This document shows positions 1 to 11,900 of a DNA stretch of 64,000 nucleotides, piece after piece (within the stretch, counting starts at the first letter, position 1; each line of letters starts with the position of its first letter). The translations under genes and the position numbers were made by a program. This DNA comes from Ovis canadensis (taxonomy: Eukaryota > Chordata > Mammalia > Artiodactyla > Bovidae). Location of the stretch: positions 28,716,501 to 28,780,500 of the forward strand of contig NC_091245.1 in assembly GCF_042477335.2 (NCBI RefSeq), given 5' to 3'. The notes beneath the pieces were generated by a model that searched no databases, was not told where the DNA came from, and saw only the letters and a program-made list of their open reading frames with translations.

Positions 1-2559
1 ACAGTGCCGTGCGGAGTGTGACCAGAGCCATGACCTGGGAAGCTCAAAGGAAGAGTGTTCCAGACAGAGGGAACAGCGCCTACAAAGGAAGCAAGACGCA
101 GCACTGGAGAGGATGCGGCCTGGCAGGAGGGGAGGCTGCGATGGGAGGAGGGCCCGGGCTCTTACTGGAGGGGCCTGAGGCCTCACCAAGACTTTCAGAT
201 TTTAACATCTCACACACCCATTCTACAGCTGTCTCTTTGCTCCGAAGTCTTCCTCTGGCCTGGGGGCTCCCATGGCTGATCAACTTTGTGAGCCGAGCCC
301 TGGCAGGGGCCTTGACACCCCCAAACCCACACCTACTGTTGAGCTGCCCTCATTTGGAATGCAGGTTGAGAGGCGCGGGGGTGAGTCTGCAGTGGGGTGG
401 AGGGGGTTCGGTAGTGGGAAGGGGTGGCTGGGAACAGTTGATTTGTTTCAGAGTAAGAGGCTCTGGGCTGCTTTCTAAACTGCGGCATCAAAGGCTGCTT
501 AGAAACGTGTACAGAATAAGGTGGAATGTTATGGAAATTGTCTCCTCTGCTTTGTGGCCTGGAAATTCACGGTTATTGAGAGGAATTTCCTCTGGTCCCA
601 TATTTTCCCCCTTCCAAAGTAAAGCTTTTGGATCAAATAAATACAAATTATGGTCATACGTTTCTCCTGAACCCAACTGGCTCCACCAGCCATAGCATAA
701 ATGGATTGAACTTTTTTCAAACGGTCCTTCCAGCGTTAGAGGGTTGAGATTCAACATGGTAACGTTCCAGTTTTCATCTTTCCTGTGACCGTGGTTTATA
801 GTCATTGGTACCTGAGAGCTGCCTGGCTCCTGTCCTCAGCTGGCCATGCTGGGTCTCGGGCACGCCCCTTAGACTTAGCATCAGTATCTTCACCTACCAA
901 GAGGATTAATTATATCTACTGCTCCTTCATTTTCATTTTTCTCAAGGTAATATAAACACATTAAGAAAAAAATCAAGGAGTATGCAATGGACTGGAAACA
1001 AAAATCAACCATCCTCAAATTATCCTAGTCTCAAGAAGCCTCAATTCCAGTTCCACTTTCCAGAAGCAGCTGCAGTCAGATCCTTGAAGCTGTTTTCTCT
1101 GGATTCACTCTCACACTTGAGTACAAGATGCTAACTGCTATTTCTCGCCTCTTCACTTTGAGATATCTTCCGTCGGCTTCCTGGGGGGCAGTGACGACCT
1201 GGTTTTCTTCTGATCCTCTCACCACTCCCCACTTCCCCAAACTTCCAGTAATTATAGCACATAAATTTTCATTAAGTAGATATTCTGGATTTTTGTTATC
1301 ATGACTATGTAAATATTTACTGATGCTAGTACTATGCTCCGTTTAGTTTCTTTTTCTCATACGTCTACTGTTTTCTGGAACTAATAACTGGGTTGTTTTC
1401 TCATTTGTCTGGTTTTCTGTGTTCCTATTGCTCATTCTTCCCAAATCCTCTGATAGCCATGTACACCACCTCTCCGTAGCACTGTTCAAACTGCCAAATG
1501 CGTCAGAGGCCCCGGCTCAGCCCCGGGCTCCCTCTAGCCCCGCTGCGCAGCTGTCCACTTGGCCGTGGCTTTGACCTCTCCTGCAGTGGCTTCCTTGTTT
1601 GCAAGATCCAAATCCTTCCTCATTCTTGATTTATTTCCTTAGTTTAGTGGAGCTTGTCCTCGGTAGCTTTTTGGAAAATGGTGCCTAGAAAATACTTTTT
1701 TCGTAGTTCCCAGAAAATATCTTTATTCCACACTCACCTTTGATTATTAGCTTAGCTGGGCATAGAATTCTAGGTTGAAAACTGTTTCCATTCAGAGTTT
1801 CTGAGACTTGTCTCTACAGTTGTCTGTCTTCCAGTGTTGCTCCAAGAAATTCGGTGATGTTCTGAGCCCCTATCTTTGTATGGGGCTTCCTTGCTCCTTT
1901 TAGTCTCCACTTCCTCCTCCTCTTTTTAGCACCCTTCCTGCAGAAATTTTCAAATGATGTGCCTCAGTGAGGCTCTTGTTTCTCCCTCATCCTGGGCTCT
2001 CGAGTTGGAAGCTCACACCCTTCCATTGTGAAAATTTTTCTCATACAGTAAGAAAACTTCATAACTTCCCTTCTTCATTTTTTCTTTTCTCTCCTTCTGG
2101 CACTATTATTAGTCAGATATTACTCCCAGGATTGATCTTCAAGATTTCTGATTTATTTTTTCCTACTCCCTATTTCTATAACTTTTTGCACACTCTCTTA
2201 GCAGTTCCCTTACTGCCACCTTTTACAGTTTCTGTCAAGGGTTTCATTTCCGTCCTCTTACCTCATTGGGGTGATCTTTTTGAAGAGCGAGTTCTAGAGA
2301 CCAATTACTCCAGAGAGGACTCTCTCCATCCTTATGTCCTGTAGGGGCTTAGCTGCTTGGATGTTCCTGGGTTAGACTCCCTCCTGGTTCTGTGTCTCTG
2401 GGGAATGAACCTTCATCTCCTGGTCTCCTGGGAGACGGAGGTGAAAGGCAGGGAGAGGACTAGCCATCTGACTGTAGGGTTGGGAAAGGGGGAACCAGGA
2501 AGTCTAACTCCTACACTGACTTTCCACTGGCCCTCTTCTTTTTAATCCACCCCTAGCCC
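1..2559. other. Intergenic, left end; no gene seen
   Basis: The first 700 bases are GC-moderate with open frames on both strands but no recognisable protein. From 700 the sequence becomes A+T-rich. The stretch 1720-2000 (the GGGCATAGAATTCTAGG block and beyond) resembles an old interspersed repeat common in mammals, whose family I cannot name with confidence. No exon of a neighbouring gene could be identified. Confidence 0.5.
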
Positions 2560-2562
2560 CTA

Positions 2563-2620
2563 CTCACAGTCGGACACGACTGAAGCGACGTAGCAGCAGC
2601 AGCAGCAGCAGCAGCAGCAG
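2563..2620 (+). mobile_element. Bov-A/Bov-tA SINE 3' end with (AGC)n tail
   Basis: The motif CAGTCGGACACGACTGAAGC is the diagnostic 3' end of the bovid tRNA/BovB-derived SINEs. It is followed directly by about ten AGC units (2592-2620). AGC microsatellites arising from this SINE tail are characteristic of bovid genomes. Only the 3' end of the element is present. Confidence 0.8.
2592..2620. repeat. (AGC)n microsatellite, about 10 units
   Basis: There are 29 bases of perfect AGC repeat. The poly-cysteine and poly-serine runs it creates in overlapping reading frames are not real protein. Confidence 0.97.
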
Positions 2621-2999
2621 GCCCTACCTTCTTCAGTAACTGGCACCTCTGAGTCCTGAGCATTGCTGGGGCTCTGTTCACATCCTGCAGCACCCCATCC
2701 ACGGATGTAGAGCTGCTTCTGCTCGGCTACTGCAGTTTCCACAGCCCCATCAGCCTCGTCTTTTGCTGGCTTTGCTCCTTTTCCCACGGTCTTTCTTATT
2801 TCTGTCCTGTCACCTTAATGGGGTTTTGGGAGGAGATGAGATCAATCCCAATCAAGGCTCCTTCTCCCATTTCACTTTCCCTGTATCAGGGAATCTAGGG
2901 CAGCCAGAGAAACATCTTCTTCCTTATGTCCATTAATATTTATTCAGTGTTTGCTCCTTCCAAGAACCTTCTTAATCTTTGTTGTTTCAACAGCCTTGT

Positions 3000-4254
3000 T
3001 GTTGTTCAGTTACTAAGTTGTGTCCGACTCTTTGCAACCCCATGAATTGCAGCACACCAGCCTCTTCTGTCCTTCACTATCTCTTGGAGTTTGCTTAAAC
3101 TCAAGTTCATTGAGTTGATAATGCCATTCAACCATCTCATCCTCTGTCATCCCCTTTTCCTCCTGCCTTCAATCTTTCCCAGCATCAGGGTCTTTTCCTA
3201 TGAGTCAGCTCTTTGTATCAGGTGGCCAAAGTATTGGAGCTTCAGCTTCAAAATCAGGCCTTCCAATGAATATTGATTTCCTTTAGGATTGACTGGTTTG
3301 ACTCTCTTTGAGAGTCTGAGGGACTCTCAAGAGTCTTCTCCAGAACCACAGTTTGGAAGCTTCAGTTCTTCGGTGCTCAGCTTTCTTTATGGTCCAGCTC
3401 TCACATCCACACATGACTACTGTAAACACCATAGTTTTGACTATACGGACCTTTGTTGACAAGGTGATGTCTCTATTTTTAGTACACTGTCTAGGTTTGT
3501 CATAGCTTTTATCCAAGGAGCAAGAGTCTGAATTTCGTGGCTGCAGTCACTGTCTGCAGTGATTTTGGAGCCCAAGAAAATAGAATCTGCCACTGCTTCC
3601 ACTTTTTCCCCTTCTATTTGCCATGAAGTGATGGGACTGAATGCCAAGATCTTAGTTTGTTTGTTTGTTTGTTTGTTTGTTTTATGCTGAGTTTTAAGCC
3701 AGCTTTCTCACTATCCTCTTTCACCCTTATCAAGAGGCCCTTTAGTTCTTCTTCGCTTTCTGCCATTAGAGTGGTATCATATGCATATCTGAGGTTGTTA
3801 ATATTCCTCCTCGAAATCTCGATTACAGCTTGTGATTCATCCAGCCTGGCATTTCGCATGATGTACTCTGTATAGATGTTAAATAAGCAGAGTACAGCCT
3901 TGACGTACTCCTTTCCCAATTTTCAACCAGTCCATTGTTCCATGTCCAGTTCTGCTGCTTCTTGACCTGCATAGGGGTTTCTCAGGAAGCAGGTAAGGTA
4001 GTCTGGTATTCATCATTTTAAGTAATTAGCCTCCAAGTAAATAAATTTATATTTTTTAAAAAAGAATAACAAAAAAAAAAGAAAAGAATTTTCCACTGTT
4101 TGCTGTGATCCACACTGTCAAAGGCTTTCGCACAATGAAGCAGAAGTAGATGTTTTTCTGCAACTCTTGCTTTTCTGTGATCCAGTGGGTTGTTGGCAAT
4201 TTGATCTCAGGTTCCCCTGCCTTCTATAAATCCAGCTTGTACGTCGGGAAGCTT
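3000..4254 (-). mobile_element. BovB LINE (RTE), 5'-truncated, copy 1
   Basis: The minus strand encodes broken pieces of the BovB reverse transcriptase, including a NNLRYAYDTTLMAESEEELK segment and a VMCGCESWTIKKAEHRR segment. The element's 3' end lies near 3000, with the GTCCGACTCTTTGCAACCCC block on the plus strand. The catalytic YADD box has become YAYD, and frames are shifted between segments, so the copy is dead. It also holds a (TTTG)n expansion at 3655-3684 and an A-rich insertion near 4010-4088. Confidence 0.9.
3655..3684. repeat. (TTTG)n microsatellite inside BovB
   Basis: Seven or so TTTG units replace a short CTTAGTTTTCTGAATG stretch seen in the other BovB copies in this window. 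The expansion therefore arose after insertion. Confidence 0.9.
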
Positions 4255-5036
4255 TGTTACAATATGTTATCTCCTGGGATTCTTTCTACCTCTCTCTGAG
4301 GGCACTTACAATATGCAGCTGGGCTCAGAGATGTCAGGGACTCACATACGGTCACCCAGTGAGACCATCCAAACTCCTCAGCCGGCCTGAGAGCCCTGCA
4401 TGGTTTGTGCACACTGACCTCTCCAGCCTTCCTTGCTCCCAACTCCTGCCTGCTGCATCGGCCTAAATGCCCCCTAGTGCTTGGCTCACCCCACTGTCTC
4501 TCTCCCCCTTCCATGCCTTTGCATGGGCTGTTCCCCTGGAGAAGGAACAAAAGAGTTGCCAGAAAGCTTGCCTGTTAGAACAAAGACTACCCAGGCTCCC
4601 AGCGCAACTGTAAAAGGCCCCAACTCACCTCCTATCAGCCCTTGTGTCCATAAGAGCATATTTTCCCCGGTGTTTCTTTGCAGTTTCTTTAGGGACCAAC
4701 CCTTGCCTTTAATTCTTCTGGTTTCTATAAGAGGTTTGCTGTAGCACGAACCTAGGATGCACATACTTCCCTGTCCTTTTTTGTCCCTCGAGGTGGGTTG
4801 TTGTTTTTATAATTAAGAACCCACCTGTTAGTTTTCTGTCTCTGAAGGTGAGACAGCTGGCCAAGCCAGGGGCAGGGTTGAGTTCTGATGAGAAGTGCAG
4901 TGCCAGGAGGAGAAATAGTAGGTCAGTCGCTCGGTGCTACTGCCAAGACAGTCACTTAATTAGTCTGCATGGATTCTGCCATCATTAAGAGGTTTAGAAG
5001 AACACATTCTGCACACAGGCGCTCTCTTTTCAAAAA

Positions 5037-7330
5037 TAATGGCTTTATTGAGATATAATTTACATGCCATACAATTCACCCACTTCAAGTGTACAAGTCA
5101 TTGGTTTTTAGCATATTCAGAGTTGTGTAGCCAGCATTATAATCAATTTTGGAACATTTTTATCACCCCTGCTAAGAAACTTCATAACCATTAGCAGTTA
5201 CTTCCCCTTCCCCCTCAAGCTCTTATTCCTGGATGAACACTCATCTATTTTCTGTCTCTATGAATTTTCTTATTCTAGACATTTCAGATAAAAGCAGTTA
5301 TACAATACACAGTCTTTTGTGACTGTCTTTTTTCATTTAGCATAATGTTTTCAAGGTTTGCCTACGTTGTGGCAGTATTATTACTTTATTCCTTTTTAGG
5401 GATGAGTAATATTCCAGTATATGTATATAACATATTTTGTTTATCTATTCATCAGTCGTGGACATTTGGATTGTTTCAGGGGATATTATGAATAATGCTG
5501 CTATAAACCCAAAACATTTATGTACAAGATTTTTTGTGGATACGATTTAATTTCTCTTGGATTTTTATTCTATCTAAGAATAGAGTGGGGTGAGCCAAGC
5601 ACTGGGGGTCATATGGTAACACTATGTTTAACTATTCAAGGGCTTGCCAGACTGTTTTCCACAGCAGCTGCCCTATTACATTCCCATCAGCATCGTATGA
5701 GGGTTCTGATTTGTTCGTATCCTCACCAACATGTGTTAGTATCTGACTTTTTGAAGACAGCCGTCCTAGTGGGTGTGAAGTGGTTTTCCATTGTGGTTTT
5801 AATTTGCATTTCCCTAGGGCCGGTGACGTTGAGCATCTTTTCATGTGCTTTTGGCCATTTGCAAATCTTTGGAGCAATGTTGTTTCAGATGTTTTCTCCA
5901 TTTTAATTATGTATTTTTATCCTAACAGCTTTATTGAGATGTATATTACACGTATTGTAGGTGGCGTCATTAAGTGTACATTTTAAATATTTCAGTGCAT
6001 TTGTAGATATGTGCAATCATCATCACAGTCAGTTTTATTTTTATTTTCCATCTGCACAGCATGTGGAATCTTAGTTCCCCAGCCAGTGATTGAACCTTCA
6101 TCCCCAGCATTGAACATGTGGAGTCTTAACTACTGGACCAATGAGAAGTTCCTTTCTCGCCCATTTAAAAAGTAGTTTATCTTTTTATTATTGAGTTGTG
6201 AAAGTTCTTTATGTATTCTAGATACAAGTCTCATCACATATATGATTTGCAAATATTTGCTCCATTCTGTGAACTGTCTTCCCTTTCTTGATTGTATCCT
6301 TTAAAGCACAAACATTTTTCATTTTAGTGGCACTCACATTATCTTTGTGGGTGTTGATGCTTGTGCTTAATCCAAGGTCATGACGACTTATCCCTATTTT
6401 TCTGTTTTATAGTCTTAACTCTTTCATTTAGGCCTTTGACTCATTTTAAGTTAATTTTTGAATATGATGTGAGGTAGGGGTCTAACTTTATTCTTTTGCA
6501 TGTGAATATCCAGTTGTCCCAGAACCCTTTGTTGAAGAGAGTTTTCTTTCCCCAATTGTTTTTTCATCCTTGTCTGAGATCAACTGACCACAGAATGTGA
6601 AGCGCTGTTCCTGAACCCTCACTTCTATCTCACTGATCTAGCTGTCTATCATTACGCCAGTAGCACGGTGTCTCATTACTGTAGCTTTCAATGAGTTTTG
6701 AAATCGGCCTCCAGATTTGTGGGTCCTCCAGATTTGTTCTATATTCAAGAGTGTTTTGACTGTCCTGGGCTCCTTGAATTTCTGTATGAGAGTTTAGATC
6801 AGACTGTCAGTTTCTGGAAAGAATCCAGTGGGATTCTGATAGTGATTGTATTGGATCTGTAGATCAGTTTAGGGAATATTGCCATCCGGACACTATTAAG
6901 TCTTCTGATTTCAGTCTTCTGAAAACATAGGATACCTTTCCATTTATTGCAGTCGCCTTTCGTTTCTTTCTACACTGTTTTATAGTTTTCAGAGTACAGG
7001 TTTTGTGCTTCTGTTAAGTTTTTTACTAAGTGTTTTATTCTTTTTAGTGTTACTGTAAGTAGAATTTTTCTCAGTTTCATTTTGGATTGTTTATTGCAGA
7101 TGTGTAGAAATTCAATTAATTTTTGTGTATTGATCTTGCATCCTGCAACCTTGCTGGATTCATTTATTAGCTCTAATAGTTTTATTGTGGATTTCTTAGG
7201 ACTTTCTACATACAAGACCATGTCATCTGCAAATACAGTTTCACTTCTTGTTTTCCAAATTGGATACCTTTTATTTGATTTCTTTGCCCAACTGCCCTGA
7301 CTAAAACGTCTAGCATTCTGTAGATGTTTG
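5037..7330 (-). mobile_element. Old L1 LINE, antisense, nested with SINE and a second L1 piece
   Basis: From 5037 the sequence matches the 3' part of a mammalian L1 read in reverse (TTTATTGAGATATAATTTAC, later ATTCCTTTTTAGGGATGAGTAATATTCC in degenerate form). It runs through ORF2 sequence to about 7320. A minus-strand segment at 6970-7221 resembles the L1 RT stretch [18 protein letters not shown]. It is interrupted near 5920-6040 by another L1 3'-end piece and at 6040-6155 by a CHR-type SINE. All frames are broken. Confidence 0.8.
6040..6155 (-). mobile_element. CHR-type SINE, antisense, degenerate
   Basis: TGTGGAATCTTAGTTCCCCA, GATTGAACC and TCTTAACTACTGGACCA match the reverse complement of the cetartiodactyl CHR SINE, including a decayed pol III B box. 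It is inserted in the older L1. Confidence 0.65.
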
Positions 7331-7339
7331 TTAGGTTTT

Positions 7340-7383
7340 GCGCAGAGTCGGACACGACTGAAGCGACTTAGCAGCAGCAGCAG
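7340..7383 (+). mobile_element. Bov-A/Bov-tA SINE tail with (AGC)n
   Basis: GCAGAGTCGGACACGACTGA followed by TTAGCAGCAGCAGCAG is the same SINE 3' end as at 2563. It sits exactly between two L1 segments that are not adjacent in an intact L1. Confidence 0.8.
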
Positions 7384-7680
7384 TATTGTTCAACTTTTCC
7401 ATTTCCTTGTTGATCTTCTGCCTCGTTGTTCTGTCCCTATGGAAAGCGGAGGCATTAAAGTCTCCAGCTACTACTGATGAATTGTCTGTTTCTCCCACCC
7501 ATTCTTCCAGTTTTTGCTTCATATATTTTGGGCTCTGTCATTAGGGGCAATATTTATAATTGCTATATTTTCTTGATGGATTAACTTTTTAATCACTATA
7601 AAATGTCCCTCTTTATCTCTAGTGACATTGAACATTTTTTTAATAATCCATTTTGGACAGACTTTTTACAACATCATCAT
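7384..7680 (-). mobile_element. L1 ORF2 endonuclease-region fragment and further L1-like DNA
   Basis: The minus strand at 7395-7522 encodes SSVVAGDFNASAFHRDRTTR, resembling the VGDFNTPL region of the L1 endonuclease. The bases to 7680 look like further old L1-type sequence, less certain. The orientation matches the L1 at 5037-7330, so both may be parts of one element with an internal deletion. Confidence 0.6.
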
Positions 7681-7825
7681 TAGAACAGTGACTCCTGCTT
7701 GGTCCCAGGAAGGAATATAGGAGCCGCATCTCAGGCTGCGTCAGCTGGTCACTCTCCCCTTTCTCTTCTCCCCCAGACAACAGTTCCAAGCCTCTGTTTC
7801 CCTACCTTTAAAATAAGAGCATTGG

Positions 7826-7965
7826 AGGACTTCCCTGGTGATCGAGCGGCTAAGACTCCGAGCTCCCGATGCAGGGTGCTGGTCAGGATACTTCATGCCA
7901 CAACTAAAGATCCCATGTGCCACAACTAAGACCTGGTGCAGCCAAATAAATAACTATGTATATTT
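7826..7965 (+). mobile_element. CHR-type tRNA-derived SINE
   Basis: It starts GGACTTCCCTGGTGATCGAG and ends in GTGCAGCCAAATAAATAACT, the layout of cetartiodactyl CHR SINEs. The tRNA-like 5' part and the A-rich tail are visible. It is diverged and no longer a tRNA gene. Confidence 0.8.
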
Positions 7966-8059
7966 TTTAAAAATGAAAGGATTGAGATTTATATTTGCTA
8001 AGGTCTTCTTTAGCCCTTTTTGGATTTGAGCATTCTGTAATTAGTATTTGCAATGAAAA

Positions 8060-8265
8060 GGGAAAGTGAAGTCACTCAGTCATGTCCAACTCTTTGTGAC
8101 CCATGAACTGTAGCCTACCAGGGTCCTCTGTCCATGGGATTTTCCAGGCAAGAGTGCTGGAGTGGGTTGCCATTTCCTTCTCCAGGGGATCTTTCTGACC
8201 CAGGGATAGAACCCAGGTTTCCTGCATTGTAGGCAGATGCTTTACCATCTAAGCCTCCAGGAAGG
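8060..8265 (-). mobile_element. Bov-tA SINE, antisense
   Basis: The plus strand reads GTCATGTCCAACTCTTTGTG, then GGGATTTTCCAGGCAAGAGT and ends CTAAGCCTCCAGGAAG. That is a full-length Bov-tA in reverse, with the tRNA-Glu-like head at the right end and the BovB-derived tail at the left. Confidence 0.9.
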
Positions 8266-8299
8266 TATCATTTATTTTTTATTTTATTTTTACAATAGG

Positions 8300-8420
8300 T
8301 GTCATTTATTAAATGCTTACTGTGTGTCTAGCATTTTCATATATCTTATCCCTTCTACATATCTACAAGTAAGGTAGAGATTTTTACCCCTGTTTTACAG
8401 GTTAGGCAACAAAGGCTGAA
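8300..8420 (-). repeat. MIR SINE, antisense
   Basis: The sequence has the ATTAAATGCTTACTGTGTGT and TACCCCTGTTTTACAGG signatures of a reversed MIR, old and diverged. Confidence 0.6.
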
Positions 8421-10229
8421 AAGGGTTGGAGGAAATTTGGACACTCGGAATAAGCATGAAGAAGCAATGCATTCCACCAGCTTCATCTCCCAAAGACAAA
8501 CCACTCTTTACCTTTGGAGGTGCATCCTTCTAGACATGAGTACATTTTTGAAAATTATTTTCACACCACATATTCTGCCTTATTTCACTACATAATGTTT
8601 CCAGAACATTGAGGGAAGGGTTTTCTCACAGTCAGAGCTGAACAAAGATGAAAGAGGCTGCCTCGGTGATAGTGAGCGTCTGTCAGGGGAGTGTGTGAGC
8701 ACAGCAGCGTTCACACACAGGACAAGGGCTCTCCTGGGGGCTTTTTATGAGTCTGACTCCCACCCCCACTCTTCCTGCCCTGGACTGTGGGGCCGTCCAA
8801 GGTTAGGACCAGGCTGAGTAATCTCACTTCCCTGTGCCCAGTTCAGAGAAGACTTGGAGACAGTTTGATGAATTGATCAGCATGAGCCAAGGGACTCAAG
8901 AGGGAAAATGAGAAACAGCTGAGTCTGAAATCTCTCTGGGCTGACTCTTGAGGAAAAGGGGTTGTGACAGAAGTGTCCTGGCGCGGGTTCTACACTCGGT
9001 GACAAGTCCCTGCTTGCCCCTACCTATAAAATAGGGGCTGGACTGGTTTCCCTTCACACCCATCTGAGATGGCCTGGGTGAAACTCTGGGCCTTGTTGAC
9101 AGGAAAACCTTGAATCTTTGGGATTCGAAAGTTGGGGCCATCTCCCACAGGGGGCCCCGAGAGCCACAGGGGTGAGTGTCCAGCCAAACCGGGCGTCCGT
9201 GCTGTGAGACACACCGAGTGCTCGTTGTGTGGAAGGAAGACTTGCAAGACCCAGCCTCGAGGAACCCCCCGTCACTGGGGGATGAGATGCCCCAAGAAAA
9301 AGATCATGGAAACACTGACCAGCCTGGAGGGGCTGTGCATATCCCAGAGCCCTGGCTGGCAGCTAGCAAGCCTGTGCAGCCAGCCTCCACGTCTCTCCCC
9401 CTTGCAGAGTGACCTAGGCAGGCCCCACGTCCCGTGGTCTCTCCTGGCTCTGATCCTGTGACCCCGTGAGCTCATCCAGGGCACGCGCTGTCACGTGGGC
9501 TGCTGAGCATTCCCCCTGCCCTGGTGCGGGGCACCGCACTGTGGACCAAACAACAAAGGCCAGCTTGAGGGGAGCGGGACTCAGAGGAAGAGGAGTGATC
9601 TTAGGGTCCGGTAGCCCTGGTCTGGTGCTCTGAGCTTGGATTACTTCTCTCTAGGTTGTTTGAAGAGTGAATGGGCTCCAGAAACTCCTGTTGTCATGAG
9701 CAAGGCCTGGAAGTTGGGGAGACCAAGGTAGGCTCTTTCTTGGCCCGTGGGTGGGTGGTGGCAGCCTGGGCTGTAGCAGAGGCCGTGACCTTGGAGGGAT
9801 GGCCTTGTCTTTGGGCAGCCAGGCCCGTCAGCTGGCAAGGGTGCACTTTATCTCTGCTTCTGGCAATGGCTAGATTTCTCTACCTAATCATCAACCTACC
9901 CAGGGAGATGCTAAAAGCAGTGCTTGTTCCTGGGCTCACGTCCACTGGCCGTCAGGAGGGCTCCGTGGAGGAAAGCCTATTTCAAGAGCACATTAAATGC
10001 ACAGAGAGAAACTAAGAAAAGAGACATTTGCCAGCGATGGGAAGGCAGGTCACATTGGGGGTGGGCCTACCTTCTTGGATGGCTGGATGACTACTTGGTG
10101 CAGCTTCAAACTCTCTTTAGAACAAGTGATGTAACGAATTACTCAACTGCTGAACTGATGGATTGGAGGCTTCCCCTCCCCCTCCTCCACTGTAGCTTTT
10201 CACAGTCACCAAATACTGTCACATCTGAT

Positions 10230-10800
10230 CTCTCAAGTCTTCCTCACCTCAGTGGAGTCATGGTTTTCCATTTTCCAGTTGAGGACACTGAAGCTCAGAG
10301 AGAGCATGTGACTTGTCTGAGACTGTACAGCCAAAAGCTGAATGGAAGTCCCAGGCCCTGGGTAGAGAAGCTGGGGTGTTCTGACTGGTGAGGATTCTGC
10401 CCAAGACAGCATGGGGTGATGAGAGATCGGCTCTAGAGTCCTGCAACCAATCCACCACCAAGTTACCACGTGTTCCCTGCCAAGTCAGACCAATTCCTGG
10501 GCCTCAGTTTCCCACTTGTATTGTGACCCTTAGAGTTATGAGGAGAATGCTCAGGGTATTTATCTAAATGGGCAGTCCTCAAATGGACAAAAAGAGTTAC
10601 ATTTCCTGAGATCCTACCGCGTGACAATATCACCTCATGTAATCCATCCACTAAGGGAGGGCCATTGTCCCGTTTTAAGGAGTAGAAGCCCAGACTCAGT
10701 GAGGCGACCTGCCCAGGGCTCCATTCTGAGCGGATCTGAGGACACAAGATCAGTGCTCCAGGCCTCACCATCTTTAGGGAGCCACAAACTCCCCAAGCCT
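10230..10800. repeat. Cluster of three MIR fragments
   Basis: 10230-10345 (TTTTCCAGTTGAGGACACTG, antisense), 10390-10570 (GGGCCTCAGTTTCCCACTTG, sense) and 10595-10745 (antisense) are MIR-like. Each is diverged. This accounts for the open frames seen here on both strands. Confidence 0.55.
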
Positions 10801-11247
10801 CAGTTTCTCCATCAATAAAAGCTGAGCACTGGTGCCAGTCATATTCCAGGCCTCTCTGGGGCATGGAGGCACCTTGTAAAGCCGGGCTCCATGGAGACGG
10901 CGGCACAACACTCAGCGCCTGCTGGGGAGGGACGGCGTCCAGGCCCTGGGGAGCCTGTGCTCCTGGCAGCCCGCCCGGCGCAGGACTTATGACCTCACCC
11001 TGGGCCACCCTCTCCCCCTCCTTTGGTTTCTAGCAGAAGACAGCCACCCATGTCCCCTCTGGGGGCTCATCCCCACCCCTCCCCTGGACCCTGACTCAGG
11101 TTGCTCACCGTCTGGTGTGGAGGCACAGCTGACCCGGAGGAAAGCTTGGGGGAAGGCAGACTGCCAAGCTTCCGTGAAAGCGCCAGCTTGCCCGGGCACA
11201 GGCCTTCCCAGTTGCCAAGCTGATCTCCTGTTCCCTTAGAGCTCTTT

Positions 11248-11537
11248 TTTTTTTTTTTTAAATTTTTATTTATTTGTTTATTTTTTGGCTGCTCTGGGTC
11301 TTCACTGCTGTGTGTGCGCTTTCTGTAACTGCAGCAAGCGGGGGCTGCTCTGTTGCCATGTGCGGGCGTCTCACTGCGGTGACTTCTCTGGTGCTGGAGC
11401 ACAGGCTCTAGGGTGCCCAGGCCTCAGTAGTTGTGGTGTGTGGGCTCGGCATGTGGGGGCTTCCCAAACCGGAGATCGAACCCGTGTCCCTGTATTGGCA
11501 GATGGATTCTTATCCACTGGACCACCAGGGAGGTCCT
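11248..11537 (-). mobile_element. CHR-type long SINE, antisense, nearly full length
   Basis: A T-rich start at 11248-11287, the TTTTGGCTGCTCTGGGTCTT block, GGAGATCGAACCCGTGTCCC (reverse B box) and ending ACTGGACCACCAGGGAGGTC identify a long cetartiodactyl CHR SINE. It is inserted on the minus strand, with its A-tail at the left. Confidence 0.85.
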
Positions 11538-11734
11538 CCACGAGAGCTCTTGATTCTGCAGGAGCCAAGAGGTCTGGGAGTGTCATCCCCATTCTCCAGA
11601 TGAGGAAACGGAGGCCTCAGGTGTGAAACATTCAGTGGCAGAGGCAGGAGGTAAACTGGGGTTGACCCCCGAACTTGGGATTCCATCTCGGCTCGGCACG
11701 TGCCGTCCACCCCGGGAGTCTGGGGACAGCAAGG

Positions 11735-11900
11735 CCATGAGTGCAAAGTCTGGCTGGGCCATGTGATCCTGGGCAAGTGGCCCCACCACTCTGGCCTTAG
11801 CCTTCCTATCTGTGAAGTGGAGATGACAGTAGGTCCTTCCTGGCAGGGCTGGGTGGGGACTGAACAGAAAGCACGCGTACAGAGCTGGTGGTGCCTGGCT
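11735..11900 (+). repeat. MIR SINE
   Basis: CATGTGATCCTGGGCAAGTG followed by CTATCTGTGAAGTGGAGATG is the MIR core in sense orientation. Confidence 0.6.

Noticed and set aside
2560-2787. Frame with a nine-cysteine run
   Set aside because: The cysteines come from the AGC microsatellite of a SINE tail.
11285-11626. 113-codon plus-strand frame
   Set aside because: It is the reverse strand of a CHR-type SINE.
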